Shown: positions 34,042 through 44,083 of the stretch, piece after piece | How the letters are laid out: each line of letters begins with the position of its first letter | Position numbering within the stretch: position 1 is the stretch's first letter | From: Gammaproteobacteria bacterium | Lineage (GTDB): Bacteria; Pseudomonadota; Gammaproteobacteria; Pseudomonadales; Pseudohongiellaceae | Length of the DNA: 64,000 bases | Reading direction: 5' to 3' | NCBI GenBank assembly: GCA_024639905.1 | Contig: JAHEGE010000001.1 | Coordinates: 496,001 to 560,000, forward strand | Program-made: the position numbers and the translations under genes | The notes under the pieces: model-generated | Database searches by the model: none | What the model was told of the DNA's origin: nothing | Seen by the model: only the letters and a program-made list of their open reading frames with translations

Positions 34042-35448
34042 TTAGGGTTCAGGGTACTCTGCGAACAGGGCAAGTTGGGCAACCTCTTTGTCGATGTCTT
34101 CTATGCGCTCGCGGTATTCATCGCTCATCCGGCTTTGATACTGCCTCTCAAATTCGCGTTGGCTCAAGCCATCGCGATTGCCGCCCACCAGCGGGATTAA
34201 TTCCGTGTCGCTTTGCAGGTCTTGTAGGCGTCGTTGAAACTCGCGCGCCGAGTCTTCGCTGGTCACTGCGAGCTCGGCAAGCTGTATCCCCACGCGATTT
34301 GCAGTGAGGTCGGAAAAGCTAAATCCGGAGCGGTAACGCGCGTCAAACGCTTCCTTGCCTGTAGAAATAATCTCAGCGATCTCGACGCTGGCGATGGCGG
34401 CGATGGCGGCGGAGTTGACGACATGTTGCGCGAGGTCTTGGCGCCTTCTTAAGCGTATTTCCGCCTGTTGTTGCTGAGTCTTTTTCCCTTCGACAACGCC
34501 TGTTGCTTCGGCGAGATAAGAGGAAAGGGCAAACAGTGCGGCAGTATTTTCAGTGATTGGATTCGCACCTGCCTGCGTCCTGTCTTGTGCTTGCTGGGCA
34601 AGGAGGGGGAGTAGGGCGCTCAGCGCGACAGCGCGTTGAGACTGGGGTAGGGCGTCGAGGTAGTCTCTTAACGCTAAATCATAGTGCGGCGCGGCAGCGG
34701 CTGCGCGCTCGTCCACAAGTCCCCGCTGAAGATCCCAGCTCAGCCTGTCGAGGGCCTCGCTTTGCCATGCGAAGCCGGCGACTAAGGCCTCCGGAGTAAT
34801 AGTCAGGCCTTGAAAAGCGCGCTCGAGCTCAGTCTGGGCGTCGAGCAGTGTGTTCGTACGTCGCTGGGAGCCACGGGTCAGCAGGCGTCTGGACGCCCAA
34901 TTAGCGAGGGGAAACGGGACCGGCAGGTAGCCCAGGCGTATCGAACTGGGGATTGGCAGCCTGCCATCGCTTGCGTCGGCAATCGTGAACGCGAGGGTGA
35001 TTGAAGGCTGCAGACCAAGAAGGGATGAGTCGCGCAGAGGAAGGCTAGCTTGGACCGCGAGCTGTCCGGATGTCAGCTGTGCCGCGCTACGCCATCCTTG
35101 CTGGGGTAACAGAAGCTTCAAGGTAGCAGCGACAGCGGTGTCAATCTGCTCGGCACTCAGCACCACGCGCTGCGTGCGCCCGGTATCCGGTGTTGAGCCT
35201 CCGGTCTCGCTTGTCGCGGGGGCGGCAGAGCTGGTGGGCGCGGCAGAGCCAAGCGAGCTTGCGAACAATTCGCCTAGGCTTGAGGGATTCAGGTTGGGCG
35301 CGGTCTTAAGTGGAATCGGTGGCCAAGGCTGAACAACTGCCGCGCAGAGTCCGACGATGACTAGCAGGCAGAAGACGGCTATAGAGCGCATCGACCCCGT
35401 TAGCCGAGGCTCTGCGGCTGGCGCCGATATCTGAGTATGTCGCTGCAT
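34042..35448 (-). CDS. Membrane-anchored protein of unknown function
   Basis: 468 residues. One hydrophobic segment near the N terminus (SIAVFCLLVIVGLCAAVVQP, about 22-41) works as a signal anchor or signal peptide, followed by a Ser/Thr/Pro/Ala-rich linker (about 60-90: SAAPTSSAAPATSETGGS) and a helical, Gln/Arg/Leu-rich domain. The far C terminus (REFQRRLQDLQSDTELIP, DGLSQREFERQYQSRMSDEY) looks like a coiled coil. I recognise no family. It is a single gene, divergent from the membrane PPase gene. A start at MRSIAV (codon 20) is equally possible. Confidence 0.6.
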   Translation of the reverse strand: MQRHTQISAPAAEPRLTGSMRSIAVFCLLVIVGLCAAVVQPWPPIPLKTAPNLNPSSLGELFASSLGSAAPTSSAAPATSETGGSTPDTGRTQRVVLSAEQIDTAVAATLKLLLPQQGWRSAAQLTSGQLAVQASLPLRDSSLLGLQPSITLAFTIADASDGRLPIPSSIRLGYLPVPFPLANWASRRLLTRGSQRRTNTLLDAQTELERAFQGLTITPEALVAGFAWQSEALDRLSWDLQRGLVDERAAAAAPHYDLALRDYLDALPQSQRAVALSALLPLLAQQAQDRTQAGANPITENTAALFALSSYLAEATGVVEGKKTQQQQAEIRLRRRQDLAQHVVNSAAIAAIASVEIAEIISTGKEAFDARYRSGFSFSDLTANRVGIQLAELAVTSEDSAREFQRRLQDLQSDTELIPLVGGNRDGLSQREFERQYQSRMSDEYRERIEDIDKEVAQLALFAEYPEP

Positions 35449-35633
35449 GGTCGCGGGCCCAGCGCCGTCACGGTCGGCGATTCAAGAATTCTCACACATT
35501 GTCACGGCTTTCCGCGTCCGTGTCACCTTTGCGCTCAAGTGCGAGGTATTGAGAGACTGTTGAGAGTGCATCGTCGCACCGCTGGCGGGCGGGTAATAAG
35601 CTTGAGAGTGTCTCTGAGATGCCCCGTTCAGCT

Positions 35634-35661
35634 TTGATTGCATGGGGGTTTGTGCTAAAGT
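35634..35661 (+). promoter_or_regulatory. Candidate promoter of the membrane pyrophosphatase gene
   Basis: TTGATT at 35634-35639, 16-bp spacer, then TGC-TAAAGT with an extended -10 TG. The start would be near 35668, giving a leader of about 35 nt with an AGGGGGAT ribosome site before the GTG start. Confidence 0.5.
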
Positions 35662-35702
35662 CCGCGCCTTTAAATAACCAGTCCTGCTAGGGGGATACTT
35701 TA

Positions 35703-37829
35703 GTGATAAGTACAATAGGTTTAACGGTAGCGCTGTCGCTGCTCGGATTGGCGATTGCCGTCTTCTATATGAAGCGCGTAACCGACATCCCTGTCGACAT
35801 GGGTTTGGAAGAGAAAGACTCCGAACGCCTGAAATTCATCCACTCTGCTATCGCAGATGGCGCGATGGCCTTCCTTAAGCAGGAATACAAATTCCTCACT
35901 ATCTTCATGATCGCGTTCGGCGCCTTAATCGCCGTTGCTATCGATGATACGCACACGCCTAACTACCACGAAGGTATCTACACGGCGCTTGCGTTCCTCT
36001 TCGGCGGTGCCATTTCCGTGGCTTCTGGTTACATCGGTATGAAGGTAGCGACGCAGGGCAACGCGCGCACTACCGTATCTGCCAAGCAGAGCATCTCGAA
36101 AGCGTTCGACGTAGCAATCAACTCAGGCGCGGTCATGGGCTTCGCGCTCGTAGGCCTCGCGACTCTCGGCTTGGTTGTGATCTACGCGGTGATGTCTGCG
36201 CTGATGTCTGACCTCGGCCAAGAGAACAACCACATTCTGATGGAAGTGATCGCAGGCTTCGGTCTTGGCGGCTCGACTATCGCGCTGTTTGCGCGCGTTG
36301 GCGGCGGTATCTTCACCAAGGCGGCCGACGTGGGCGCTGACCTCGTGGGTAAAGTTGAACAGGGCATCCCTGAAGACGACCCCCGCAACCCAGCGGTAAT
36401 CGCTGACAATGTCGGCGACAACGTAGGCGACGTAGCCGGCATGGGTGCCGACCTCTTCGGTTCTTGCGCAGAGAGCACCTGTGCGGCCATGGTTATCAGC
36501 GCGGTCGTTTTCGCAGCTGACCCGAACGCACTCCTCTACCCAATCCTTATTTCAGCAGTGGGTATCCCCATCAGCCTGCTCACTAAGCTGGTTGTGTCGG
36601 TTAAGACCGAAGACGACGTGGCACCTGCACTGATGAAGCTGCTGGTGATTTCCAGTGTGCTGATGGCGGTTGTTATGTACCCGCTCACGCTGCAACTTAT
36701 CCCTGCGAGCTTCGAGCTGGGCGGCGATACGTTCACTAACATGGGTGTTTACCTGTGCTTCCTCTCTGGTTTGGTGTCTGGTCTGGCTGTTGGCCTACTG
36801 ACCGGCTACTACACGTCGGACAAGTATTCGCCTGTTCAAGAAGTCGCTAAGTCCTGTGAGACGGGTGTCGCCACGAACATCATTTACGGCCTCGCGCTCG
36901 GTTACAAGAGCACGGTTCTGCCTTACATCTGCATCGCGATCAGCATCTTCATTTCGTGGGAGCTGGCCGGCATGTACGGTGTAGCAATTGCCTCACTAGG
37001 CATGCTCGGTACTCTGGTTATCGCGCTCATGATCGACGCCTACGGCCCAGTAGCCGACAACGCCGGCGGCATCGCCGAAATGGTTGGCCTAGAGTCTGAA
37101 GTGCGTCGTCGTACCGATATCCTCGACTCAGCTGGTAACACAACGGCGGCGATTGGTAAGGGCTTCGCTATTGGCGCGGCAATCCTCACCTCTCTCGCGC
37201 TGTTTGCAGCCTTCATTACGATCTCTGAGAAGCTGATGGGCGCGCCTATCACTATGAGCCTGCTAGACCCAATGGTCTTCACTAGCGTGTTCATCGGTGC
37301 GGTTCTGCCGTTCCTCTTCACTGCTATGACTATGAAGTCGGTAGGTAAAGCGGCGTTCGCAATGATCGAGGAAGTGCGTCTCCAGTTCCGCAACATTCCG
37401 GGCATCATGGAAGGTACTGGCAAGCCTGACTACGCAAAGTGCGTAGCTATCTCGACTCAGGCTGCACTGAAGGAAATGATTGCACCGGGCATCCTCATCA
37501 TGGGCACGCCGCTAGTTGTTGGCTATCTGTTTGGTGTTGAGGCAGTAGCGGGCGTCCTAGCAGGGTCACTCGTGTGCGGCGGCGTGTTGGCGATCTCTTC
37601 TTCTAACAGCGGTGGCGCTTGGGACAACGCCAAGAAATACATCGAAGCGGGCAACCTCGGCGGCAAGGGCTCAGAAGAGCACAAAGCGGCGGTTGTTGGC
37701 GACACGGTTGGTGATCCCCTCAAGGACACCTCTGGTCCTTCACTCAACATCCTGATCAAGCTGTCAGCGATCTTGAGCGTTGTGTTCGCGCCGTTCTTCG
37801 TACAGTACGGCGGTATCCTTCTGGGCTAA
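35703..37829 (+). CDS. hppA: Membrane-bound, ion-pumping pyrophosphatase
   Basis: 708 residues, about 16 membrane helices. It couples PPi hydrolysis to H+ and/or Na+ export. Catalytic loops are clear: [68 protein letters not shown] and [15 protein letters not shown] followed by [17 protein letters not shown]. The motif [10 protein letters not shown] carries Ala at the position that is Lys (GNTTKA) in K+-independent enzymes, so this is a K+-dependent type; that class includes both Na+ and H+ pumps, and the pumped ion cannot be settled by eye. The GTG start has a good ribosome site. A perfect 40-bp hairpin terminator follows. Confidence 0.95.
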   Translation: MISTIGLTVALSLLGLAIAVFYMKRVTDIPVDMGLEEKDSERLKFIHSAIADGAMAFLKQEYKFLTIFMIAFGALIAVAIDDTHTPNYHEGIYTALAFLFGGAISVASGYIGMKVATQGNARTTVSAKQSISKAFDVAINSGAVMGFALVGLATLGLVVIYAVMSALMSDLGQENNHILMEVIAGFGLGGSTIALFARVGGGIFTKAADVGADLVGKVEQGIPEDDPRNPAVIADNVGDNVGDVAGMGADLFGSCAESTCAAMVISAVVFAADPNALLYPILISAVGIPISLLTKLVVSVKTEDDVAPALMKLLVISSVLMAVVMYPLTLQLIPASFELGGDTFTNMGVYLCFLSGLVSGLAVGLLTGYYTSDKYSPVQEVAKSCETGVATNIIYGLALGYKSTVLPYICIAISIFISWELAGMYGVAIASLGMLGTLVIALMIDAYGPVADNAGGIAEMVGLESEVRRRTDILDSAGNTTAAIGKGFAIGAAILTSLALFAAFITISEKLMGAPITMSLLDPMVFTSVFIGAVLPFLFTAMTMKSVGKAAFAMIEEVRLQFRNIPGIMEGTGKPDYAKCVAISTQAALKEMIAPGILIMGTPLVVGYLFGVEAVAGVLAGSLVCGGVLAISSSNSGGAWDNAKKYIEAGNLGGKGSEEHKAAVVGDTVGDPLKDTSGPSLNILIKLSAILSVVFAPFFVQYGGILLG

Positions 37830-37858
37830 GGCACAGCGAGACTGGCTCCCGTTAGGTC

Positions 37859-37898
37859 GGGCACAAAAAAGGAGGCTTCGGCCTCCTTTTTTGTGCCC
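37859..37898. terminator. Strong bidirectional terminator after hppA
   Basis: A perfect inverted repeat of 18-bp arms around a TTCG loop: GGGCACAAAAAAGGAGGC / GCCTCCTTTTTTGTGCCC. The A-run and T-run inside the arms let it work in both directions, suiting the convergent genes hppA and the secreted protein that ends at 37985. Confidence 0.93.
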
Positions 37899-37984
37899 AG
37901 CGATTCTCTGTTAGCGGCGTTCTTTTGAGTGGTGTTTGCTAATGCCGTTTGTGAAGTGGAGGCGGGCAGTGCGTGTGCGGCTGT

Positions 37985-38560
37985 TTAACCGTTGCTGCGG
38001 CTTTCGAAGTGATAAAGCACCCAGCCCTCGGCGCTGACGGCCGCGTTGCTTGCATCGCGCCACACAAGCTCCACCGAGCGCACGCATTGATAAATGCGGA
38101 AAGAATTAGTGTCTTCGATGATGAGGTTGCGCACTGAAGGATTCAGCGTGTAGTTGGAGATTTCGACGAGCTTCCAGTTATCCGCCATCGTGCGTGTCAC
38201 GCACTCATCGCCGCTAAGCAGGTCGATGGGCGGTAGATTCGTCTGTGCGTATTTGCCTGAGTCGAGATCAAGGGTTAACGCAAGATCGACGTGGGATCCT
38301 TCCTCGGGAAGGTCTAGAAATCGAATTCTTTCAAGCGTGACTGCTTGCTCTGTCTGGTTCTGCGCCACGACGCGCACACCATCGTCGGTATTCTCGCCCC
38401 AGGCGGCGGAGAAGAGCGCGAACTTTATCGACTCAGTGGCATCGCTAGGTTGAGCGATGGCTGCGAAAGGGGCTGTGGCTATTACTGTGGCTAGGGCGAT
38501 GGGTAGCGCCAGCGCGCGGTGGGGGTGGGCGCAGGCGCGCTGTGGCAGGTTCCAATACAT
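37985..38560 (-). CDS. Secreted protein of unknown function
   Basis: 191 residues with a long n-region and a signal peptide ending near ATAPFAAIAQP (about residue 37). The mature part is acidic and beta-rich with three cysteines (ECVTRT, IYQCVRS). I recognise no domain. It is divergent from mrp; in many gammaproteobacteria metG occupies that place. Single gene, no operon partner. Confidence 0.6.
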   Translation of the reverse strand: MYWNLPQRACAHPHRALALPIALATVIATAPFAAIAQPSDATESIKFALFSAAWGENTDDGVRVVAQNQTEQAVTLERIRFLDLPEEGSHVDLALTLDLDSGKYAQTNLPPIDLLSGDECVTRTMADNWKLVEISNYTLNPSVRNLIIEDTNSFRIYQCVRSVELVWRDASNAAVSAEGWVLYHFESRSNG

Positions 38561-38689
38561 ACGGGGATTCTAGGGCTTGGTGACCAAGGTGTCAGCTAAA
38601 AATGTGAGCAGGGCGTAAGTGAGAATCTACTCCGCGCCGGGACTTTGTTACAATCCCTGCCTCAGCAACTGCGAAAAGAGTAAGAGCGA

Positions 38690-39508
38690 GTGAGTAAGCT
38701 AGATTCCATCAATCACATAATCTGCGTCGCCTCCGGCAAAGGCGGTGTGGGTAAGTCCACTACCGCCGCCAATCTCGCCGTTGCGCTTCAACAGCAGGGG
38801 TTCTCTGTTGGTCTGTTAGATGCCGATATCTACGGCCCGAGTCTGCCGCTGGTGATGGGCATTCCCGCGGGCACTCGCCCGCAGATTAAAGACAAGCGAC
38901 TCATGGTGCCTTTGCAGGCCCACGGCGTCGAGTGCAACTCCATGGGGTTTCTCGTAGACGAGAAGACGGCCATGGTCTGGCGTGCACCGATGGTCGTGTC
39001 TGCCTTCACTCAAATACTGAACGACACCGAGTGGTCGGCGCTGGATTATCTAATAATAGACATGCCGCCGGGTACCGGCGATATCCAGCTGAGTCTTGCG
39101 CAGAACGTGGCGGTGACGGGCGCGGTGATCGTCACCACGCCGCAGGATATTGCCTTGTCTGATGCGCGTAAGGGCATCGAAATGTTCACCAAAGTAGGGG
39201 TGCCTATACTCGGAGTGGTCGAGAACATGAGCGTGCACGTGTGCAGCGAATGCGGTCATTCGGAGGCGATATTTGGCAGCGGCGGCGGCGAGCGACTGGC
39301 ACAGGATTATGGTGTTGAAGTCATAGGGCGCTTGCCGCTCGACATCGCCATTCGCGAGCAAACCGATAGCGGCGTACCTGTGGTAGCATCAGACGCTAGC
39401 GCCGCGATTCGCGATGCCTATGCCGGTTTGGCGCGAGCAGTGCATGCGCATGCTCTCGCACAGGCAGCGCAGTCCGAGGCGCCGACGATCTCGGTGACGG
39501 ACGATTAG
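38690..39508 (+). CDS. apbC: Mrp/ApbC family Fe-S cluster carrier ATPase
   Basis: 272 residues. The deviant Walker A is VASGKGGVGKSTTAANLA (about 12-29), with LLDADIYGPSLPLVMGI (switch I) and YLIIDMPPGTGDIQL (Walker B). The CxxC that carries the cluster is in HVCSECGHSEAIFG. The family binds and hands on [4Fe-4S] clusters. The form lacks the N-terminal DUF59 domain found in many longer Mrp proteins. GTG start preceded by an AAGAG-type site. Confidence 0.92.
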   Translation: MSKLDSINHIICVASGKGGVGKSTTAANLAVALQQQGFSVGLLDADIYGPSLPLVMGIPAGTRPQIKDKRLMVPLQAHGVECNSMGFLVDEKTAMVWRAPMVVSAFTQILNDTEWSALDYLIIDMPPGTGDIQLSLAQNVAVTGAVIVTTPQDIALSDARKGIEMFTKVGVPILGVVENMSVHVCSECGHSEAIFGSGGGERLAQDYGVEVIGRLPLDIAIREQTDSGVPVVASDASAAIRDAYAGLARAVHAHALAQAAQSEAPTISVTDD

Positions 39509-39572
39509 CGGCTAAGGCTCGACTAGTGGCAGCGAGCCAATACAACAAGAACACCTAACGCGGGGAACCTTT

Positions 39573-41243
39573 GTGGACGCAGTTAACGATTTTCTTATTC
39601 TCATCGACAGCTATCTCGGAAGTGCCGTTTGGTTTCCCTTCCTGCTCCTCTCTGTTGGTATTTTCTTCACGCTCTATCTCGGTTTTCCCCAGATTCGCTA
39701 TTTCAAACATGCGATTGGCATCACCACGGGACGCTTCGACAAAGAAGGGGCAAAGGGCGACACGTCACACTTTCAGGCGCTAGCTACCGCGCTGTCGGGG
39801 ACTGTAGGCACGGGTAACATCGGTGGCGTCGCGCTTGCGCTGCACCTGGGTGGTCCTGCTGCACTTTTCTGGATGTGGGTGACGGCATTTTTCGGCATGA
39901 CCAGTAAGTTCGTCGAGGTGACGCTGTCGCATAAATACCGCGAGCAGACCGCCGACGGCACCATGGCCGGTGGTCCCATGTACTACATGGAAAAGGGCAT
40001 GAACGCTAAGTGGCTCGCAGTGTTGTTCGCCATGGCGACGGTGCTGAGTTCTTTCGGTACGGGCAGCCTGCCGCAGATTAATAGCATCGCCGCGGGCTTG
40101 CAGAGCACGTTTGATATCGAGCCCATCGTAACTGGAGCCGTATTGTCTGTGCTGCTGGCGCTGGTGATTATCGGCGGCATTAAGCGTATCGCGAAAGTCG
40201 CCGCGGCGATCGTGCCCTCAATGGCGGTGTTTTATCTGATTGGCGCCTTCGCGGTAATCCTTCCGAATCTCGCCAATATCGGACCATCTTTCGTCGCCAT
40301 CTTCAGCGATGCCTTCACCGGCTCTGCCGCAACCGGCGGCTTCCTCGGCGCAACCTTTGCTTACGTCTTCGACCGCGGTGTGAATCGTGGACTGTATTCC
40401 AACGAGGCGGGTCAAGGCTCCGCTCCCATCGCCCATGCCGCGGCACGGACTGACGAGCCCGCAGACGAAGGCATGGTGTCTATTCTCGAACCGTTCATCG
40501 ATACCATCGTCATCTGCACGATCACCGGTCTCGTGATCTTGTCCTCAGGCGCCTGGAAGGAAAAATTCGATAACGAATTTCAGCGTGCCGACATGCGCTT
40601 CGTCGCCGGTAACTACGTGGAGCAGGACGCAGCCGACGTTGAGCAGATGTTCAACTTGCTCAACGGCGATGCGACAGAGGCGAGTCTCTATTCTGGAGAG
40701 ATCGTCGTTAGCAACGGTCGGGTGACCAATGAGCAAGACTTTACCTTGATGGCATCACGTTCGTTCGCCGAAGACGTTGTATTCGCGCGCGATGACGAGC
40801 CACTCTCTGGCACGCTTACCGTAACGGACGGTCGCCTAGACGACGATTCAGTGGGTGTCTCGGGCAAGTCCCTCATCCACTCGGTGCCGTTGACGACGGT
40901 AGCTTTCACGCGTGGCCTATTCGGTGAATACGGTCAGTATGTAGTCTCCATCGGTCTTATGCTTTTCGCCTTTTCCACAGCGATCGCCTGGTCGTATTAT
41001 GGCGACCGCGCGATGACCTATTTGCTGGGTCCTAAGTCTGTGATGCCATATCGGGTTGTGTATGTCGCGGGTTTCTTCTACGCCGCGTTTGCCGATACTA
41101 CGATCGTTTGGAATCTCGCGCTGATTACGATCGTGCTGATGACCGCACCAAACCTAATCGGTTTGCTGTATATGCATAAAGAAATGAAGCAGACAGTGAA
41201 GGACTACTGGAATAAGACTGATCACGGCAAGCACAAGGCCTGA
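39573..41243 (+). CDS. Na+:alanine/glycine symporter, AGCS family, with a soluble insertion
   Basis: 556 residues; family members are usually 440-490. AGCS motifs: [35 protein letters not shown] [50 protein letters not shown] and [26 protein letters not shown]. The extra length is a polar block of about 100 residues (about 325-430), rich in Asp/Glu, between the helix [16 protein letters not shown] and [30 protein letters not shown]; by topology it should face one side of the membrane as a loop domain. GTG start with GGGGAA ribosome site. Upstream, AACAAGAA (39544-39551) matches the loose AANAANAA Hfq/Crc motif. Confidence 0.9.
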   Translation: MDAVNDFLILIDSYLGSAVWFPFLLLSVGIFFTLYLGFPQIRYFKHAIGITTGRFDKEGAKGDTSHFQALATALSGTVGTGNIGGVALALHLGGPAALFWMWVTAFFGMTSKFVEVTLSHKYREQTADGTMAGGPMYYMEKGMNAKWLAVLFAMATVLSSFGTGSLPQINSIAAGLQSTFDIEPIVTGAVLSVLLALVIIGGIKRIAKVAAAIVPSMAVFYLIGAFAVILPNLANIGPSFVAIFSDAFTGSAATGGFLGATFAYVFDRGVNRGLYSNEAGQGSAPIAHAAARTDEPADEGMVSILEPFIDTIVICTITGLVILSSGAWKEKFDNEFQRADMRFVAGNYVEQDAADVEQMFNLLNGDATEASLYSGEIVVSNGRVTNEQDFTLMASRSFAEDVVFARDDEPLSGTLTVTDGRLDDDSVGVSGKSLIHSVPLTTVAFTRGLFGEYGQYVVSIGLMLFAFSTAIAWSYYGDRAMTYLLGPKSVMPYRVVYVAGFFYAAFADTTIVWNLALITIVLMTAPNLIGLLYMHKEMKQTVKDYWNKTDHGKHKA

Positions 41244-41303
41244 CCGGGCCTGTTCGCCAAGCGTTGTTGGAAGTTTTGTTGGAAGCGTTGGGGGGGGAGC
41301 GTT

Positions 41304-41351
41304 GTGAGAAGTGCTGTAAGGAGTGCTGTAAGAAGTGCTGTCAGAAGCGCT
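41304..41351 (+). repeat. Four tandem 12-bp repeats downstream of the AGCS gene
   Basis: Units GTGAGAAGTGCT, GTAAGGAGTGCT, GTAAGAAGTGCT and GTCAGAAGCGCT follow each other directly in the 3' region before the terminator. They are non-coding; likely a slippage-prone microsatellite-like array. Confidence 0.8.
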
Positions 41352-41364
41352 GAAACACGAGATT

Positions 41365-41397
41365 AAAAAAGAGCCGCTGGCAAGCGGCTCTTTTTTT
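41365..41397. terminator. Bidirectional terminator between the convergent symporter genes
   Basis: GAGCCGCT-GGCA-AGCGGCTC (41371-41390) is a perfect 8-bp stem with A6 before and T7 after, so it terminates transcription from both directions. Confidence 0.92.
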
Positions 41398-41402
41398 GCC
41401 TG

Positions 41403-43075
<1,673 letters not shown>

Positions 43076-43079
<4 letters not shown>

Positions 43080-43381
43080 GCTTCCTTCTCCTCTAAGCTT
43101 GCGCCGGATGCGCTCGGCGTTTCGCCTTTGGCGTTTTCGCCGTATTGGGCGTCGAGTTTGTCCATGAGGCGGATATACAGGAGGATGAGAACGACGAAGA
43201 CAAGGATCGAGCCTTGTTGAGCCATCCAGAAGCCAAGCTTGAAGCCGCCGAAGCGAATCGTGTCTAGTGCGTCGACGAAAAGGATACCGGCACCGAAGGA
43301 GACGGCGAACCACACGCACAGGAGTGAGGCGACGATTTTAAGGTTTGCCTTCCAATAGGAATTAGCGCTCTTGCTAGACAT
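43076..43381 (-). CDS. DUF4212 small membrane protein, symporter partner
   Basis: 101 residues with two hydrophobic segments (IVASLLCVWFAVSFGAGILF and GSILVFVVLILLYIRLMDKLD). The YWKANLKI start and FGGFKLGFWMAQQGSI are typical of DUF4212, which plays the part that YjcH plays beside ActP in E. coli. The charged C-terminal tail (GETPSASGASLEEKEA) is cytosolic by the positive-inside rule. Its TGA overlaps the symporter ATG. The ribosome site GAGGGAC is directly preceded by a perfect CA motif. Confidence 0.9.
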
Positions 43382-43390
43382 AAGTCCCTC

Positions 43391-43404
43391 TTATTGTTGT
43401 TATT
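43391..43404 (-). promoter_or_regulatory. CA motif (predicted Hfq/Crc binding site) at the DUF4212-symporter operon start
   Basis: On the minus strand AATAACAACAATAA contains three overlapping AAYAAYAA matches and lies immediately 5' of the GAGGGAC ribosome site, 10 nt before the ATG. In Pseudomonas such A-rich motifs at the ribosome site are where Hfq with Crc blocks translation of catabolic and transport genes. An extended -10 element, TGC-TACTAT (43427-43435), places the transcript start near 43420, so the motif fills much of a leader of about 39 nt. Confidence 0.75.
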
Positions 43405-43472
43405 CACAAGGAGTTCGCGTGCCTCGATAGTAGCACTGAAATTCCAGAGAGGGCTAGGCGAGTGGCTACTGG

Positions 43473-44030
43473 CTAGGGCCAGTTCAGATTCTGACTCACG
43501 TAGTGCGACAGCTTGTTGCGGGATTTCTTAACGCCTGTTTCGTCGGGTTTCTTCAGTGCTGAAAAGCAGGCGCGGGTGAGCTGGCGTAGGGTTTGTCGTT
43601 CGAGGCGGGGATGCGACTCTAGCAAGCGGGTGATCACGCCCTCACAGGCGTCGGCATCGGCGAGTAGGTCTTGGCAAGCCTGAGCTGTTGGGTTCAGCGC
43701 CTTAGGCGCGACACCAGGGCGTGTCGTCGAGCGCGGGTTTTCCAGTTCTTCGACGGCGGCAAGTAGCGTGGGATAGTCGCGCCCACGCATGAGCTTGCCA
43801 ATGTATTGGGCATGGCGTTTGCGTGCGCTATAGCTGTTCGGCAGCACTTTATGGTCCTCGATCGCCTTAAGGAGCGGGTCATCGAGGTCTAGGGTGTCGA
43901 GCTGTTTAGGCCGCAAGCCGGCGAGACGTATGCCGAGATCTTGGAGTCGGGTGGCATCGCGCTTGAGTTGAGACTTGCTAGGTCTGTCGAACAAATCATC
44001 GGTATCGCTTGAGTGAGAGTCGCCTTGCAT
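43473..44030 (-). CDS. darP: Ribosome biogenesis factor DarP (YjgA, DUF615)
   Basis: 185 residues. DarP binds pre-50S particles and helps late 50S assembly. Family features: PSKSQLKRDATRLQDLGIRLAGL, LDDPLLKAIEDHKVLPNSYSARKRHAQYIGKLMR and a C terminus ending in RQLTRACFSALKKP. It lies 53 bp after mgtE on the same strand. Confidence 0.92.
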   Translation of the reverse strand: MQGDSHSSDTDDLFDRPSKSQLKRDATRLQDLGIRLAGLRPKQLDTLDLDDPLLKAIEDHKVLPNSYSARKRHAQYIGKLMRGRDYPTLLAAVEELENPRSTTRPGVAPKALNPTAQACQDLLADADACEGVITRLLESHPRLERQTLRQLTRACFSALKKPDETGVKKSRNKLSHYVSQNLNWP

Positions 44031-44083
44031 GGGTGTTTGTCCGAAGAATGCGCTGGAAAATGCGCGATAGAGTGAGGCGCGCG

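Noticed and set aside
43080..43319. Eighty-codon N-terminal extension of the symporter
   Set aside because: It is Arg-rich, overlaps the DUF4212 gene out of frame, and the ATGA junction gives a better start at 43079.
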